A stretch of 64,000 nt of DNA from Methanocorpusculum sp. (GTDB taxonomy: Archaea > Halobacteriota > Methanomicrobia > Methanomicrobiales > Methanocorpusculaceae): positions 62,001 through 126,000 of the forward strand of contig JAFQTT010000009.1 of NCBI GenBank assembly GCA_017408885.1. The letters are read 5' to 3'. The notes under the pieces are model-generated. The model worked only from the letters and a program-made list of their open reading frames with translations, made no database searches and was not told the DNA's origin. Numbering within the stretch: position 1 is the stretch's first letter; each line of letters opens with the position of its first letter. A program made the position numbers and the translations under genes. This document shows, piece after piece, positions 32,412 to 41,758 of the stretch.

Positions 32412-34797
32412 AGAAGAACATATCAAGAGTCGTCTTTTTTGCAACCTTCGGATCGAACTCATCCCAATCCCACCCGAGAGCATCAAAGATTCTGTTAAGA
32501 GGCGCCTGAATCGTCTTTTCGAGCATCAAATCCCAATCAATCTCGAAAGCACCATCCGGAATCTGATCAGGATACTCAAAACAGATAACATCCGTCTCAG
32601 GATATTTATCAGGATTTAAGATACGCTTAATGTACACCCGCTTCGGCTTACTTCCGCGTTTGAAATCAGTTCCGAGATACGTATTCGAATACATAGCACC
32701 CCTGCTGTGTGAATCAGGACGGGCATAATCATCAAGAGCCTTGTTAATTCCGCCCGGAATTCCTGCCTTATCGAGCGGATACTTTCCGGCTCTGTAATCC
32801 TTCAACACCTGCGGAAGATAGGACTTGATATCAGACTTTCCATTACCCTTCAAAATCATCTCGAGAACAGTCCCCTGCGCCTCACGGGTGATATGAGCAG
32901 AATCAGACCTCTTCATCTCAAATCCGGCGATATCGATTTTGTCAATCTCCTGTCCTTCCTTCCATGTTAAATGTCCGGCATACCGCTTCTTTGCCCCACC
33001 CTGGAAGAAACGGCGGTAAATCTTCTCGAACTTAATCGAGAAGTAACACTCATCAGCCCCGAGAGTCTCCTTGGCAAAGCCAGGATAACTTGCGTTTAAC
33101 TCATCCTCAAGCTTTCTTGCAATACTGATAGTCTCATCCTGGGACACCATCGGAAGCTGAACGAAACAGGAATCAGTATCTCCGTAGATTACCTCATATC
33201 CATTGTCGTTGATGATTTTTCTGGTGTGCTGAATGATTGCTCTTCCAACAGAAGTAACAGCCGAGCCAATCTCTCTGTCGTAGAGACGGAAACGTGCAAA
33301 GCCGGACACACCATAATACGAGTTCATGATGACCTTCAACACATTCTGCTGCATATCATAGAGGTTGTACTCGTCTGAACCATAGGGGAAAGTGTTTCTA
33401 AGTTTCTTCTTGTTGTCTCTCTCAGTCAGAAGCTCGCCTATAATGCTGCGCGTCAGACCGTCTGGAGATTTCTTGAACCGAATACCGTTTGGCGCATGAA
33501 TCTCGCCATCCGGAGACTTTGTCTCCTGAGACGCATTCAAGGTCATCATAGCCATCGGATAGAGCGACTTCAAATCAAGCACGACAACATTCTCGCAAAC
33601 ACCCTTAGACGGAGCAAAAACGGTTGCTCCTTCGAACTCTTCGCCTGTACCGTTTCCTTTCGACGGAAGAACGAACTTGCCGAATGCACGCCTGAGAATA
33701 AAGATGTCAACCACATTCGAAGAGTTCAGCGTCTTGTCAAGCGGGCATCCCACATAACGTGAAACCTCCTGGAAGAACTCAATGATACTGTTTTTGCGGT
33801 TGATTCCAACACACAGCTCCACATCCTTGAAGTTGTACTCAATCATCTTCAAAGGATCATTGTTCCAAAGATCACCCAAAGTTCCAGTATAGCGAACCTT
33901 TCGCTCTCCAAGCTCCTCTTCTGCAATAGCATCCAAGCGGTACGACTCCTTTTGTCCGCTCTGCATCTTCTTGTATGCAGTAAGCAGGTCAAAGATAACG
34001 CGGCCTCTCATTGCATTTCTGTCAACAACGCCCGGAAGTCTTGCAAACACATCAGGTTTGAATCCGAGAACTTCTGCCCTCTTCAAAATATATGCCGCAT
34101 CGAAGTCTGCAAAGTTCCACCCGGAGAGGATGTCCGGATTTTTTTCCTGAATATAGTTGATAAACGCCTTGAAAAGCTCGCGCTCGGAATCGAAGGCGAG
34201 GATTTTGTGGCGGCTTTCATCAAAGCATCCGTTTGGAAGAGCTTCTGCTGCTGAAAGCGGCGTCTCGCCGTTTAGGAAGAACGTAGTATAGAAGTCATCA
34301 AAGGAGTCATGACATGTGATACAGTTAATCGCATCACGCTCTGCTTCAGGAAAACCAAAGCGGTCGTCACACTCGATATCGCACATGCAAACCCTTGCCT
34401 TCGAGAGCACGTGTGCGGGGGAGAGTTCGGTGTAACTGCATGTCTCAGACGGGAAGGAGACGCCGCCTGTGAGGCCCAAATCAATCAGAAAACGGGTTGC
34501 AAACGGAATATCCGCCTCAAAGTGATGATACGCCTCGCGAACAATCCGGACATCAGTCGGCTTTTGCGTATAAAGCCTGATAAGCGGTTCACCCTTAATT
34601 GAAAAGGCCCTGTCATCGGTAACCTCGACTTTATCCGAATGCGGACGAAAAGCTTCGCTTTCGCGAACCCAAAAGTACGGACGAAAACCCGTCACCTTTA
34701 CTTCATGAGCAGTACCATCTGCTTCGCGGCCGAAGATATGAACTACAGGGCCTGCCGGAGTGTTTGAATATTCCGCCTGATTAATGGCGATATCCAT
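32410..34797 (-). CDS. polB: DNA polymerase, family B
   Basis: A 795-residue archaeal replicative/repair polymerase. 3'-5' exonuclease motifs: CDIECDD (DxE) and NPDILSGWNFADFDAAYI. Polymerase motif A DLKSLYPMAMM, motif B NVLKVIMNSYYGVSGFARF, motif C YGDTDSCFV are intact. The size is typical. The ATG follows directly after the mdh stop, with GGAGAG upstream, so it is cotranscribed with mdh. No intein is present. Confidence 0.95.
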   Translation of the reverse strand: MDIAINQAEYSNTPAGPVVHIFGREADGTAHEVKVTGFRPYFWVRESEAFRPHSDKVEVTDDRAFSIKGEPLIRLYTQKPTDVRIVREAYHHFEADIPFATRFLIDLGLTGGVSFPSETCSYTELSPAHVLSKARVCMCDIECDDRFGFPEAERDAINCITCHDSFDDFYTTFFLNGETPLSAAEALPNGCFDESRHKILAFDSERELFKAFINYIQEKNPDILSGWNFADFDAAYILKRAEVLGFKPDVFARLPGVVDRNAMRGRVIFDLLTAYKKMQSGQKESYRLDAIAEEELGERKVRYTGTLGDLWNNDPLKMIEYNFKDVELCVGINRKNSIIEFFQEVSRYVGCPLDKTLNSSNVVDIFILRRAFGKFVLPSKGNGTGEEFEGATVFAPSKGVCENVVVLDLKSLYPMAMMTLNASQETKSPDGEIHAPNGIRFKKSPDGLTRSIIGELLTERDNKKKLRNTFPYGSDEYNLYDMQQNVLKVIMNSYYGVSGFARFRLYDREIGSAVTSVGRAIIQHTRKIINDNGYEVIYGDTDSCFVQLPMVSQDETISIARKLEDELNASYPGFAKETLGADECYFSIKFEKIYRRFFQGGAKKRYAGHLTWKEGQEIDKIDIAGFEMKRSDSAHITREAQGTVLEMILKGNGKSDIKSYLPQVLKDYRAGKYPLDKAGIPGGINKALDDYARPDSHSRGAMYSNTYLGTDFKRGSKPKRVYIKRILNPDKYPETDVICFEYPDQIPDGAFEIDWDLMLEKTIQAPLNRIFDALGWDWDEFDPKVAKKTTLDMFF

Positions 34798-35649
34798 TTA
34801 CACTCTCCGGCAAAGACCTGTTAAGAACTCTGCTGCGGCGTTGAGTTTTGCAGTTTCCCAGTCATCGAGTTTTAAGTTCTCGTTAATCTTTGCCCCATCG
34901 CGGGTTACGCGGGCCGGAAGACCTATTGAACATCCGTCAATACCGTATGCACCGTTTGCCGGAAGCGAGCAGATGAACTCCTCGCCCTTTTCGATTTTCT
35001 GCATCATGTTGAAGATATGATATGCAGGACCGAAAACGGTTCCGCCCTTTCCTTTAATGACAGGCATAGAAGAGCCGCGAAGACCAAGCAGCACCTCCTC
35101 GCGAACGGCTTCTGGGACATCAACAGAGAGGTTTGAGAAGACCGGCACCTGATTTTCTCCGTGTTCTCCCAAGACCATTCCCTCCTCTTTGATTCCCATC
35201 GAAGAAAGAGCAACGGTAAATCTGCGGCTGTCCAAAAGTCCGCCGAATCCGACAACCTGTCCTTCGTCAAGACCGGCATGCTTTGCGAAATACCAGGTAA
35301 AGACATCCATCGGGTTCGTGATTACAATCAGCTTTCCGGAAAATCCTTTGAGAAGCTCTGCTGCCTCGCGTGCGATCGGGAGGTTTTTGTCGAATAAGTC
35401 TGCTCTGGTTTTTACATTCGGCGAGCGGGAGTATCCGGCAGAGAATATGCAGTAGTCTGCATCCTTCATGTCGGAGATGTTTGTAGAGATTGGGATATCT
35501 CTTGCATGCATGATATCGAGTTTTTGTGCATGCAGGAATTCCGGCATGATATCGTATATTACAAGCTCATCGGCAAATCCGTTTACAGCGGAGATGTAGG
35601 CCGCTTCTCCTCCAATGCGGCCCATACCGAATGCTGCTACTTTCGTCAT
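34798..35649 (-). CDS. mdh: Malate dehydrogenase (LDH/MDH superfamily)
   Basis: A 283-residue NAD(P)-dependent dehydrogenase. The Rossmann motif is GMGRIG at 8-13, catalytic His lies in LGEHGENQVP, and ITNPMD is the conserved Asn-Pro-Met block. The substrate loop (GYSRSPNVKTRADLF) has basic residues in place of the LDH Gln, favouring malate. The protein is short for the family (about 310). Malate versus lactate use is not proven. Upstream of polB in one operon. Confidence 0.85.
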   Translation of the reverse strand: MTKVAAFGMGRIGGEAAYISAVNGFADELVIYDIMPEFLHAQKLDIMHARDIPISTNISDMKDADYCIFSAGYSRSPNVKTRADLFDKNLPIAREAAELLKGFSGKLIVITNPMDVFTWYFAKHAGLDEGQVVGFGGLLDSRRFTVALSSMGIKEEGMVLGEHGENQVPVFSNLSVDVPEAVREEVLLGLRGSSMPVIKGKGGTVFGPAYHIFNMMQKIEKGEEFICSLPANGAYGIDGCSIGLPARVTRDGAKINENLKLDDWETAKLNAAAEFLTGLCRRV

Positions 35650-35684
35650 AGAGTAATATTGGTTTTCCTAGGGTTTAACAGTGG

Positions 35685-36419
35685 TCATGAGGTCAGCAGG
35701 ATTCTAAGAACTGCGAGGATTATCATGTGGAGAGGATAGAATGCGTAGCAGAAGTATTGGAATGGTTTGCTGTGATATCCCTGTTTTCCGCGATACAGCC
35801 AGATGAAGAGTAAAGCAAACAGCGCAAAGCCCTGCTGCGGGAATGTGAAGAGCGCAAACTCATAGACAAGTCCTCCAAGGATTTCGAAGTTGATGTACCA
35901 AAGACACAAAAGCTGTCCTGCATAACACCACCATTTCTTTCCGTGGAAGAAGTAGAATGCGAGTACGGTAAGTATTCCTGCATGATAGAAGTCCACCATT
36001 GTAAGAAGCCCAAGCACAGCACCGAGAATAACAGTTCCGCCGCCTGTTAAAATCCTGAGGCTGAGTTTACCGCTCGCTTTTGCTTTTTCATTCAGATGAA
36101 TGAGACCGAGCGCTATTAAGAAGCTGAAGAGGATGTTCTGGTGGATTGGGTAAAAGATACTTCCCCCCATCATAAGGTTGAAGGGTATCTCTGAGATGAG
36201 CGCGAAGATGAAAAGTCTGCCTGCATATTTTTTCAGGCTTTTTGTGTGGAAGTATCCTTCGACAAGCAGAAATGCAAATATCGGAAGTGCTAAGCGTCCA
36301 ATGCATGTAAGCCAGTCATTTCCTGAAATGACAGTTCCCCAGAGATGGTCACAGAGCATGAAGGCCATCGCCAAGATGTGCAGTGATGCCGATGTGGTCT
36401 CGAATCTGAATCCCGTCAT
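35685..36419 (-). CDS. TraX-family membrane protein
   Basis: A 244-residue protein with about eight transmembrane helices. LHILAMAFMLCDHLWGTV, GRLALPIFAFLLVEGYFHTKS, FALISEIPFNL and YPLHMIILAVLRILL match TraX, named for pilin acetylation in F plasmid but widespread as a membrane acyltransferase-like family. The role here is unknown. The family is mainly bacterial. Confidence 0.8.
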   Translation of the reverse strand: MTGFRFETTSASLHILAMAFMLCDHLWGTVISGNDWLTCIGRLALPIFAFLLVEGYFHTKSLKKYAGRLFIFALISEIPFNLMMGGSIFYPIHQNILFSFLIALGLIHLNEKAKASGKLSLRILTGGGTVILGAVLGLLTMVDFYHAGILTVLAFYFFHGKKWWCYAGQLLCLWYINFEILGGLVYEFALFTFPQQGFALFALLFIWLYRGKQGYHSKPFQYFCYAFYPLHMIILAVLRILLTS

Positions 36420-36509
36420 TTACTCTTTCTACTGTATCTTTTTGAATCTACAAGACTTTTGTCTTTTCTCTGGTTTTATCAGGTGTGCGAGTTTCACCGA
36501 AAGTATTAA

Positions 36510-36530
36510 TGTATATAGTCAATATATACA
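36510..36530. promoter_or_regulatory. Inverted repeat operator of the GntR/ABC cassette
   Basis: TGTATATA and TATATACA are separated by five bases (GTCAA), a perfect 8+5+8 repeat upstream of the GntR gene. The arms double as TATA elements, so the repressor would compete with TBP. YtrA-type GntR proteins bind such promoter-proximal repeats. Confidence 0.55.
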
Positions 36531-36550
36531 ATATTGCAGGAGGTGGTTAT

Positions 36551-36925
36551 CTGAACATCATCATAAGCAACTCAAGCGGAAAACCAATTTACGAGCAGAT
36601 AACAGCTCAGATAAAGCGGATGATTCTCTCCGGCGAATTAGAAGACGGCGCGGCACTTCCAAGCATGCGTCTCCTGGCTAAAGAGCTTAGAATCAGTGTG
36701 ATTACAACAAAGCGGGCATACACCGACCTTGAACGTGACGGATTTATCGAAACCGTTGTCGGCAAAGGAAGCTTTGTATCAAGGAAAAATCCAGACATCC
36801 TCCGCGAACAACAGCTGAAAAATGCAGAAGAACATCTGCAGAAAGCGGTTGACACCGCAAAAACCTACGGAATTACAAAAGAAGAATTACAGGAGATGCT
36901 TGATGCACTCTTCGATTTGGAGTAA
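36551..36925 (+). CDS. GntR-family regulator, YtrA type, with CTG start
   Basis: A 124-residue repressor. The N-terminal winged helix (SGKPIYEQITAQIKRMILSG...LPSMRLLAKELRISVITTKRAYTDLERDGFIETVVGKGSFV) is complete; the short helical tail is that of the YtrA subgroup that controls ABC transporters. Upstream in-frame ATGs at 36485 and 36509 overlap the operator. The best start is CTG at 36551: AGGAGGTGG lies four bases before it, and the resulting NIIISNSSGKPIYEQI N-terminus is the family's normal one. Followed by the ABC genes it probably represses. Confidence 0.8.
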   Translation: MNIIISNSSGKPIYEQITAQIKRMILSGELEDGAALPSMRLLAKELRISVITTKRAYTDLERDGFIETVVGKGSFVSRKNPDILREQQLKNAEEHLQKAVDTAKTYGITKEELQEMLDALFDLE

Positions 36926-36930
36926 AAACA

Positions 36931-37791
36931 ATGCAGAATGCTTTAGAAGTACACAGCTTAAACAAATCTTTTGACAGATTTGCTCTAAAAGATGTCTCAT
37001 TCACTCTCCCGCGCGGAGCTGTGATGGGTTTCATCGGAGAAAACGGCGCAGGAAAAACAACTACGATTAAGGCTGTTTTAGGCCTCATCAGAAAAGATTC
37101 AGGAGACATCAGTGTTCTTGGCGGAAGCATAGAAGACGCATCCATTCGGGCAAAGATTGGTGTTGTCTTCGATGATTTACACCTGCACAAGACGCTGCGC
37201 ATCCGTCAGGCAGCAAAAATTTTCCCGCACCTCTATGAGGATTGGGACGCAGACCTTTTCGCTGAATACTTAAACCGCTTTAACCTCGACGCAGAAAAGA
37301 AAATCAAAGACTTATCCCGCGGAATGCGGATGAAGTTGTCAATAGCCCTTGCACTCTCCCACCATCCTGAACTCCTGATTCTGGATGAGCCGACCTCAGG
37401 TCTTGACCCGGTGGTTCGCGATGAAGTGCTGGAAATCTTCCAGGATTTTATGCAGGATGAAAATCACGCAATCCTGTTCTCTTCGCATATCACAAGCGAC
37501 ATCGACAAGATTGCAGACTACTTAACCTTCATTCACGATGGAGAGATTCTCTTCTCGGTTACAACCGACGAACTCTTAGGAGAAGCAGGCATCTTAAAGT
37601 GCAGTGCTGAAGAGGCAGACGCCCTTGATGCAGAGCGCGAAGGACTTCTTCGCATCAGAAAGAATCAGTTCGGCTGTGAGGTTCTGATAAGAAACAAAGA
37701 GCAGTTCCGCATGAGACATCCTGAAGCAGTCATTGATTCGGTAACCACTGAAGCACTGATGCTGTTCTACGCAAGAGGAGAGGAGGCATGA
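36931..37791 (+). CDS. ABC transporter ATP-binding protein
   Basis: A 286-residue ATPase. Walker A GENGAGKTTT at 36-45, signature LSRGMRMKLSIA, Walker B LLILDEPTSGLDP and the H-loop SSH are intact. The domain after about 210 is a short C-terminal extension. It pairs with two ABC-2 membrane proteins downstream, overlapping the first by four bases. This layout (GntR, ATPase, two small permeases) is common in Firmicutes, where such exporters respond to cell-envelope stress. Confidence 0.9.
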   Translation: MQNALEVHSLNKSFDRFALKDVSFTLPRGAVMGFIGENGAGKTTTIKAVLGLIRKDSGDISVLGGSIEDASIRAKIGVVFDDLHLHKTLRIRQAAKIFPHLYEDWDADLFAEYLNRFNLDAEKKIKDLSRGMRMKLSIALALSHHPELLILDEPTSGLDPVVRDEVLEIFQDFMQDENHAILFSSHITSDIDKIADYLTFIHDGEILFSVTTDELLGEAGILKCSAEEADALDAEREGLLRIRKNQFGCEVLIRNKEQFRMRHPEAVIDSVTTEALMLFYARGEEA

Positions 37792-38438
37792 ACTCCGGAA
37801 AGACGGTGTATAAGGGGCTGATTTACAAGGATTTGTTTCTCTTAAAAGAAGCATTCCCAATCGCAGCCCTCGCAGTACTGTTCCTGCTTTTCAGCATCAC
37901 GCTTGGATTTACCGGAGGATTTCTTGCACTGTGCATTATGCTTCTGGTGTTTGCGGTAAAAGTTGTCGAGTCAACGCTCATCTATGACGAAACCGACGGA
38001 TGGGATTCATATGTTCTGACGGCTCCTGTTTCCAGAAAAGAGATTATCCGCTCAAAGTATCTTTTACAAGTGCTTTTCATTGCCGGAGCATTTCTGATTT
38101 CTGCTGTGATTCTTCTGCTGATATCGCTCATCCCTATGTTTAGCGGAGAGGAATGGCTGTTTCTGATGCTCGTTGTCGGATTCTGCTATGCTCTTGTCTA
38201 CGGGGCTGTTGTGATTCCAATCTATCTGAAGTTCGGGCAGCATACATCCCGCTATGTCGCTTTTGCCGTTCTGGTGGTTGTTGCAGGACTGTACGGAGTG
38301 ACCTTTGGAATATCGATGTTTATGGAGTTTGCAGCATCGACAATTCCGCTGCTCATTGCAGTTCTTGCAGTAAGCCTTGCCGCATACGGAGTGTCTTATT
38401 CCATAAGCCAGAAAATCTACGCGAAAAGAGAGTTCTAA
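37788..38438 (+). CDS. ABC-2 type membrane protein, copy 1
   Basis: A 216-residue protein with six hydrophobic segments. DETDGWDSYVLTAPVSRKEIIRSKYLL is the conserved cytoplasmic loop of the ABC-2 family found with YtrA regulators. It ends SYSISQKIYAKREF, nearly the same as the end of the next gene, so the two are tandem paralogues. Cargo unknown. Confidence 0.82.
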   Translation: MNSGKTVYKGLIYKDLFLLKEAFPIAALAVLFLLFSITLGFTGGFLALCIMLLVFAVKVVESTLIYDETDGWDSYVLTAPVSRKEIIRSKYLLQVLFIAGAFLISAVILLLISLIPMFSGEEWLFLMLVVGFCYALVYGAVVIPIYLKFGQHTSRYVAFAVLVVVAGLYGVTFGISMFMEFAASTIPLLIAVLAVSLAAYGVSYSISQKIYAKREF

Positions 38439-38439
38439 G

Positions 38440-39045
38440 ATGAAGTATGCAAATCTGCTCTGCTCGGATTTCCTGACACACAAATACCGCATACTTGCTC
38501 TGCTTGCAGGACTTGTTTTCCTGATGGTGTGTTTCGGGGTTTCCGGAGTTTACATTGTTGCCTTTCTTGGAATCATCTGCTTTGCCCCGAAGGTGGTTGA
38601 GTTGGTCGCGGGAGGAAATGTATCTGAGAACTTTGAGGGTTTCCTCCTCACCACCCGATTTTCGAGAAAGGATGTTGTGCGGGCACGCTATCTGCTCTTT
38701 GCGGTGTCTCTTGTGGTCATAATCCTGATTGGAACTCTCCTCTGTCTGGTTGCAGAAGGATTTCGCCCTCTGCTGATTCCATCAATTGCATTCAGCATAA
38801 TCTACGGCTCAATATCTATTCCGGTCTGCTGTCTGCTTGACTTCGGTATGTCAAAACCGGCGAAAACCGGACTTACCATTCTCGGCTTCATCCAGATGGT
38901 AGTACTCTTCGGCTCTATTGCACTGTTTGTAACAGGCAAGGCAGCACTTCTGCCGTCAGGATTTGGAATACTTGCAGTATCTGTTATCTGCTGTGCGGCA
39001 TCATATCTTGTAAGCCAGAGAATATACGCGAAAAAAGAATTCTAA
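38440..39045 (+). CDS. ABC-2 type membrane protein, copy 2
   Basis: A 201-residue paralogue of the preceding gene, with the matching loop (ENFEGFLLTTRFSRKDVVRARYLL) and the same C-terminus (SYLVSQRIYAKKEF). The two permeases probably form a heterodimer around the ATPase dimer. It starts one base after the stop of copy 1. A T-run (39054-39060) follows the gene. Confidence 0.8.
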   Translation: MKYANLLCSDFLTHKYRILALLAGLVFLMVCFGVSGVYIVAFLGIICFAPKVVELVAGGNVSENFEGFLLTTRFSRKDVVRARYLLFAVSLVVIILIGTLLCLVAEGFRPLLIPSIAFSIIYGSISIPVCCLLDFGMSKPAKTGLTILGFIQMVVLFGSIALFVTGKAALLPSGFGILAVSVICCAASYLVSQRIYAKKEF

Positions 39046-39361
39046 AACAACTTTTTTTTGAAAAACAAAAGAAGGAAAAGTGACTTTTAAGTTTGCTGGT
39101 ACATTGTCGATATAATCATGGTATTGAGAGGTCTTACCCATGTTTCCTTCTTACCAATCTTAGCGAATCCAGGTCGTAGTATCTCACCTCACTATATCCA
39201 TGTGTTGTTCGGTTTACATAAACCATCCCCCAAAACATTTCGGGTGAGCCGAAAATTCCGAAAAAGTTAACGGCAAAAACATGGGCAGCCGAAAACTCAC
39301 GCGGGAGTTTTATCAAAACCACTCCGCGGCTTCTTATATTTTAACAGCAGACATAATAGTA
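39046..39361. other. Intergenic stretch with hairpin and aminotransferase promoter
   Basis: Holds a T-run after the ABC genes, an inverted repeat AAAACTC/GAGTTTT (39292-39298 and 39305-39311), a repeated AGCCGAAAA (39247 and 39288), and a TATA box (CTTATATTTTAAC, about 39332-39344) placing transcription start at the ATG of the aminotransferase. No credible gene seen. Confidence 0.4.
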
Positions 39362-40492
39362 ATGTTGCCGCTTTCCGAAAACATAGCATCCGTCCCGCCG
39401 TCTGCAACGATGGCGATGAATAACAAGTCCAAAGAAATGTCCGCCGCCGGAATTGATGTAATCAGTCTGGCTGTCGGCGAGCCGGACTTCGCAACGCCTG
39501 CGCACATCACGAGAGCCGCCATTGACGCATTAAACCGCGGAGAAACCCACTACGCACCGTCCAGAGGAATTCCGGAACTCACAAACGCAGTCGCCGAAAA
39601 ACTCAGACGCGAAAACAACCTCCCATATGATGCAAAACAGGTCTTAATCACCAGCGGAGCAAAGGATGCCATCCGCATCACAATGACCGCATGCTTAAAT
39701 CCTGGAGATGAAGTAATCATCCTTGACCCCGCATGGGTATCATACGATCCGGCGGTCAAAATTGCACGCGGAAAGCCTGTTCACCACCACTTAAACGAAA
39801 ACTTCCAGGTTGACGAAAGCCTCTTTGACGCAATCACCGACAAAACCAAGATGATCATCGTCAACTCCCCGTCCAACCCGACAGGATCAGTTCTCGCACG
39901 CTCATCCCTTCGCCTGATCGCAGACGCATGTATCGATCACGACCTCTACTGCATGTCAGACGAGATTTACGAAAAACTCGTATACGGAAAAGAGCATGTA
40001 TCAATCGGATCACTGCCGGATATGGCAGAGAGAACAATTACCATCAACGGATTTTCGAAAGCATTCGCAATGACCGGATGGCGTCTTGGATACTTAGCAG
40101 CACCCGCATCTGTAATCCCCTACATGGACAAAGTCATGCAGCACTCCGTTGGAAACGTTACGACCTTCTCCCAGTGGGGAGGAGTTGCAGCTCTTACCGG
40201 AGATCAGACATGCGTTGAAGACATGCGAAAGGAGTTTGAGAAGCGCAGAAAATACGTTATCGGAAGACTTGCAGGAATGGGACTTTCAACCGCCCCGGCA
40301 GAGGGAGCATTCTACGCATTCGTCAAAGTTGACGGAGACGACAACGCAATCGCAAACAAGTGGCTCGAAGAAGCACACGTTGCATGCACTCCGGGCTTTG
40401 CATTCGGCTCTCCCGGATGGATTCGCATGTCCTATGCGGCATCCATGGAGAGACTTGAAGAAGCTCTTGACAGAATCGAGAAGGTTCTGTAA
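39362..40492 (+). CDS. PLP-dependent aminotransferase, aspartate aminotransferase type
   Basis: A 376-residue fold-type I aminotransferase. LAVGEPDFATPAHI, the NSPSNPTGSV substrate loop, the Lys of FSKAFAMTGWRLGY (Schiff base) and the late Arg in PGWIRMSYA are present. Likely aspartate:2-oxoglutarate; aromatic substrates are possible. The frame is open from 39281, but the TATA box about 25 bp before 39362 gives a leaderless start there, which also removes an unlikely N-terminal extension. Confidence 0.87.
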   Translation: MLPLSENIASVPPSATMAMNNKSKEMSAAGIDVISLAVGEPDFATPAHITRAAIDALNRGETHYAPSRGIPELTNAVAEKLRRENNLPYDAKQVLITSGAKDAIRITMTACLNPGDEVIILDPAWVSYDPAVKIARGKPVHHHLNENFQVDESLFDAITDKTKMIIVNSPSNPTGSVLARSSLRLIADACIDHDLYCMSDEIYEKLVYGKEHVSIGSLPDMAERTITINGFSKAFAMTGWRLGYLAAPASVIPYMDKVMQHSVGNVTTFSQWGGVAALTGDQTCVEDMRKEFEKRRKYVIGRLAGMGLSTAPAEGAFYAFVKVDGDDNAIANKWLEEAHVACTPGFAFGSPGWIRMSYAASMERLEEALDRIEKVL

Positions 40493-40594
40493 ATATTCTT
40501 TTTTTTTATTCTAATTACCTCTATTTTTTGTGAGATTAAACACACCCAATAAAAAAATAAGGATCGTTGTTGCTTTATTAGAATCTGGGGTGCG

Positions 40595-40622
40595 GAGCCG
40601 CGACTTCGGCGCGGAGCGGCTC
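40595..40622. repeat. GC-rich hairpin
   Basis: GAGCCGC (40595-40601) pairs with GCGGCTC (40616-40622), enclosing CTTCGG-type sequence. It stands out from AT-rich surroundings upstream of the DpnII-type genes. No T-run follows. Role unknown. Confidence 0.35.
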
Positions 40623-40770
40623 GCGGTGGAGATATCCTATGCCTGTGTAAGGCAGATTGAAAACAGATTTTGAAAAAGAGATGGTATTAGAAATAACATT
40701 CCTTTTTCTGGGCAGAATATTATAATCCACTGAAACCAATAGATATGTAACAACACCAGAGTGATATATC

Positions 40771-41757
40771 ATGACAGATGGATTGAAGGAACATACTGCC
40801 TTTGTATCGGAAAATACAGCCGCAGTAACCTATACTCCATCTTCCTCCCACATCTGGAAAGACAATCGTGTTAAGCCGTTTGTAAAATGGGCAGGTGGAA
40901 AAACACAGCTCCTTCCAACTATTCGTGACTCATATCCTGAAGAGCTTGGAACATCTATCACCAAATACGCTGAACCATTTATTGGTGGTGGTGCTGTCCT
41001 CTTTGATATTCTGTCAAGATACCATCTGGAAAAAATCTACATCTCGGATGTTAATGCAGAACTCATAAACACCTACTGCGTGATTCGCGATGAATGCGAA
41101 ACCCTTATTTCATCTCTATCTGCATTAAAGGAGAATTATATTCCAAAATCCAATGAAGATAGAAAGGAACTCTTCTATGAGTGCCGTACACGTTTTAATA
41201 TCCTTAAGAAAACAGGAGAGAACAAAGTTGAGCTTGCCGCACTCTTCATCTTCCTTAACAGGACTTGTTTTAATGGATTATATAGAGTAAATAGAAAAGG
41301 GGAGTTCAACGTCCCTATCGGATCTTACAAAAATCCCGCAATTCTTGATGAAGATAACCTGCGAAACCTATCTCAGGCATTAAAAAGAGTGGAGATAGTT
41401 TGCGCAGATTATCGACAGTCCTTAGATTTCATAGATGAACAGACCTTTGTATATATCGATCCTCCATACCGACCGCTTTCTGAGACATCGAGTTTCACGG
41501 AATATGCAGAAGGAGATTTCAATGACGAAGCACAGAGAGGTCTTGCAGAGTTTGTAAAACAGATTGATAAAAAAGGAGCTAAGGTTCTCCTGAGCAATTC
41601 AGATCCGAAAAATGCAGATCCAAAGGATGAGTTCTTTGATGAACTGTATGCCGATTTTTTGATTCAGCGTATTTCTGCATCAAGGATGATTAACAGCAAA
41701 GGAACAGCACGAGGAAAGATTAGCGAAATTCTCGTGTCTAACTATTTGGAGGTGTAA
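40771..41757 (+). CDS. DNA adenine methylase, Dam/M.DpnII type
   Basis: A 328-residue alpha-class N6-adenine methyltransferase. FVKWAGGKTQLLPTI is the SAM-binding start, EPFIGGGAVLFDIL the next motif, and DPPYRPL the catalytic DPPY. Members protect GATC. It opens a three-gene restriction-modification operon, with a TATA box (ATATTATAATCC, about 40717-40728) upstream. A 40-residue N-terminal extension precedes the catalytic domain. Confidence 0.9.
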   Translation: MTDGLKEHTAFVSENTAAVTYTPSSSHIWKDNRVKPFVKWAGGKTQLLPTIRDSYPEELGTSITKYAEPFIGGGAVLFDILSRYHLEKIYISDVNAELINTYCVIRDECETLISSLSALKENYIPKSNEDRKELFYECRTRFNILKKTGENKVELAALFIFLNRTCFNGLYRVNRKGEFNVPIGSYKNPAILDEDNLRNLSQALKRVEIVCADYRQSLDFIDEQTFVYIDPPYRPLSETSSFTEYAEGDFNDEAQRGLAEFVKQIDKKGAKVLLSNSDPKNADPKDEFFDELYADFLIQRISASRMINSKGTARGKISEILVSNYLEV

Positions 41758-41758
41758 A

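Noticed and set aside
36485-36550. N-terminal extension of the GntR gene from ATG 36485 or 36509
   Set aside because: The extra residues are encoded by the operator/TATA palindrome and the Shine-Dalgarno, and are foreign to the family.
39134-39322. 62-residue minus-strand frame in the gap before the aminotransferase
   Set aside because: GTG start, no ribosome site, overlaps a hairpin and the aminotransferase promoter; the translation shows no family features.
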